The translations under genes and the position numbers were made by a program. The notes beneath the pieces are model-generated. The model worked only from the letters and a program-made list of their open reading frames with translations, did not search any database and was not told the DNA's origin. Shown here one piece after another: positions 62,270-64,000 of a DNA stretch of 64,000 nt (within the stretch, counting starts at the first letter, position 1; every line of letters begins with the position of its first letter). The stretch is from Branchipolynoe longqiensis (Eukaryota; Annelida; Polychaeta; Phyllodocida; Polynoidae). The stretch lies in contig CM059194.1 of assembly GCA_030323885.1 (NCBI GenBank), positions 24,788,780 through 24,852,779 of the forward strand, given 5' to 3'.

Positions 62270-63250
62270 AGTGAGGTGTAACTTGAGATGGAGCATCACA
62301 CGTCTGTTTAGTTCAGATGGAAGTAACGCCATACAGCCCAGACAAAGTACTGATGACACACACATCGGAGTATTAACACAGCACTGGGATATAATTACAT
62401 CGATATATCACAAGACACTGTGTTTTATTATTTAAAGGTACTCTTCAGCAGTAATAATATCGCATGTTGGTCTTGGTTACATTGGATATATATATATATT
62501 TTACCTCGGTATACAGCCTCAGGCTAGCCTCAGGCTTGGGAGAAGGAAGCATGTGAGGTACCAGCAATTAGCATATACAACTCACGACTGGATTACGTGT
62601 CGTTGGGTTGCTCCGGCAAATTTAGTCTACATACAAGCTAAAATACGCAGTAAGTATATAATAAAAACTGTGGTTAGCTTAATTATGATGCATTAGAGCA
62701 TCATTATGGAAAGTTTAGACTTTCTTTGGTCCATTTTGGACGAGTTATTTGGTTATAAAAAACCAAGGATAGAATTCCTTCTCGAAGGATTGAAACCGAT
62801 CATTAGCGGTTCTGTCAACACCCGAGTCACCGTGTGACTATGGGTAGAGATGTGGGTTTTGCCCTATCTCATGTGGAAATTCTCTCGTACTCTAATAGAG
62901 AGTAATGTTGGAGATGCTCCTGGGTTTCTTTTATAGACTCCCCTAGACAAAACTTTTTCAGGCGTTTCTCCGAGTTTCGTAGCATTTTCTCCAACTTGTT
63001 GACGTAGTAGTCACAGGTGGGAGAAGTGTGCGGAACAGAGGGATGGGCGGGCCGATACACTGGTCCCGACCCCGCGTAAGGTTTGGGCTTGACCCACAAC
63101 CCACGCACAAATTTAGCTTATTACGCCTGTGTTATAACGGTATAAACACGTTCTCTAACACCAATAGATGTCCAAATGAGTTTGAAACAACCATATTGTG
63201 ACATATATATATACCGGGACTGACCAAAAATCTTTGTGTTTCAGCTCCCG
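62270..63250. other. No gene recognised; possible leader of the next element
   Basis: Unique AT-rich sequence with (TA) at 62488-62500. The last 400 bp may be the 5' region of the retroelement that starts at 63251. A TTTGTGTTTCAG sequence at 63233-63244 looks like a splice acceptor just before the ATG. Confidence 0.4.
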
Positions 63251-64000
63251 ATGGCCACGAAGCGGAGTAAGCGCGGTGCAGCAGCAGCCGAGGGGCGTGT
63301 TCCGAGTGGAGGGGACGAGGAGTACGACTCCTCACCCGTGTTGTCGGCAGGGCCTTCGACACAGCCCGGGGCGCATATTCTCTCCGAGGAGGACATAGTG
63401 CCTGACGGCGCCGCGGCTCAAAATTGGGAGACGCGGTTTGCGGCGATGGAGAGTCATATAATGGCTCTCAAACCACCGGTGTCTCGTAAACGGCGAATGC
63501 CGAGTGTTCAAGAGGAGTCTTCTTTGGAGGATTTCTCGGAGACAGACTCAGCGATGGAGCTTAGGGCTCCTCCTCCTTCTCCTAAACGGAGGAAGAAGAA
63601 GAAACATATCGTTTCTTCTGGTGATGATTATCGAGATGTCAATATGACAGAGGACCGTAAGAGATTTGAGGGTGTGTTGCACACAGTGCATAAGGCGGTG
63701 CTTGGTACCCTAACAGCTATTGCTCCTGTAGCAAACAGAATGCAACGAGAAAATAAGTTCTCGTCTTTGGCTAAGACGATGGACAAAGGCATTGCATTGT
63801 TGGCGGCGGCAGGTAATCACCTGTCGTATCGAAGATATGAAAATGTCTTCAAGTCGGTTTGCACAGATGCTGGCAAAGAAGTGGCTCGCTCAAAGAAGGT
63901 TACCGATAATGATGGGAAAGAGTTTACGCTCTTTCTTGCTCCAGAGCCGATTAAAGGGAAACCTTTAGATAACACGGAAATGTTTGGCGGTCAACTACAA
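63251..64000 (+). CDS. Partial ORF, probable DIRS-like Gag, open at window end
   Basis: ATG at 63251, then 250 codons without a stop to the last base. The N-terminus is charged and low in complexity (ATKRSKRGAAAAEGR). A basic run SPKRRKKKKHI could be a nuclear signal. Then comes a helical domain: RFEGVLHTVHKAVLGTL, SSLAKTMDKGIALLAAAGNH and LSYRRYENVFKSV. The D/K-x-x-x-LLaaAGN-xxxxRR pattern resembles the Gag of DIRS elements, where LLGNA-x-ER-type text is common. Codon use and length support a real gene. A host nuclear protein is the alternative. The family is not certain. Confidence 0.55.
   Translation, partial: MATKRSKRGAAAAEGRVPSGGDEEYDSSPVLSAGPSTQPGAHILSEEDIVPDGAAAQNWETRFAAMESHIMALKPPVSRKRRMPSVQEESSLEDFSETDSAMELRAPPPSPKRRKKKKHIVSSGDDYRDVNMTEDRKRFEGVLHTVHKAVLGTLTAIAPVANRMQRENKFSSLAKTMDKGIALLAAAGNHLSYRRYENVFKSVCTDAGKEVARSKKVTDNDGKEFTLFLAPEPIKGKPLDNTEMFGGQLQ

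Overview
This 64 kb window looks like intergenic or transposon-rich DNA of a eukaryote, most likely a lophotrochozoan invertebrate (mollusc, brachiopod, phoronid or nemertean grade). The main evidence is several SINE copies whose 3' part matches the SINE tail I know as the Nin-DC type, common in molluscs and relatives. Non-LTR, Gypsy, Ngaro/DIRS, RTE and I-clade retroelements and abundant MITEs and minisatellites add to this. The species call is an inference. I found no convincing host protein-coding gene, no authentic tRNA or rRNA gene, and nothing prokaryotic.

Layout. 0-10 kb: a mosaic of MITEs (TIR elements), SINEs and one solo LTR at 5590-5939. 12.2-17.5 kb: a decayed Gypsy-type LTR retrotransposon (12657-17438, 124 bp LTRs) nested in a tRNA-Gln-like SINE dimer. 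17.86-23.69 kb: a minus-strand, nearly full-length but broken non-LTR retrotransposon. It carries an extra NADAR (YbiA-like) domain between ORF1 and the endonuclease/RT ORF, and it is itself nested in a SINE. 24-31 kb: SINEs, a hAT-like MITE, a minisatellite grown out of a SINE body, a 5'-truncated RTE-like LINE and an I-clade LINE 3' end. 31.6-35.6 kb: G-rich and GC-heptamer arrays, a hAT-like MITE with an 8 bp target duplication, and a higher-order tandem repeat. 39.4-43.95 kb: a decayed tyrosine-recombinase retrotransposon of the Ngaro type, with diagnostic split direct repeats (A1-genes-B1-A2-B2). 44-50 kb: more MITEs and SINEs. 50-58.3 kb: large simple or minisatellite arrays, including a 10 bp array of about 90 units. 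58.9-59.3 kb: a small CpG-rich, promoter-like patch. 59.7-60.4 kb: an RT fragment split by a CCGG-targeted MITE. 63.25 kb to the end: an open 250-codon ORF, probably the Gag of another DIRS-like element, running off the window.

The elements work as nested layers rather than as operons. SINE-A (tRNA-like head plus a CORE-like body) is the commonest repeat, with about 30 full or partial copies. It occurs with two alternative heads and two alternative tails, and is probably mobilised by LINE machinery. Most long ORFs in the window are either broken retroelement genes or artefacts of short-period repeats. Names such as SINE-A, SINE-B, SINE-N and M1 to M12 are local labels used only here.
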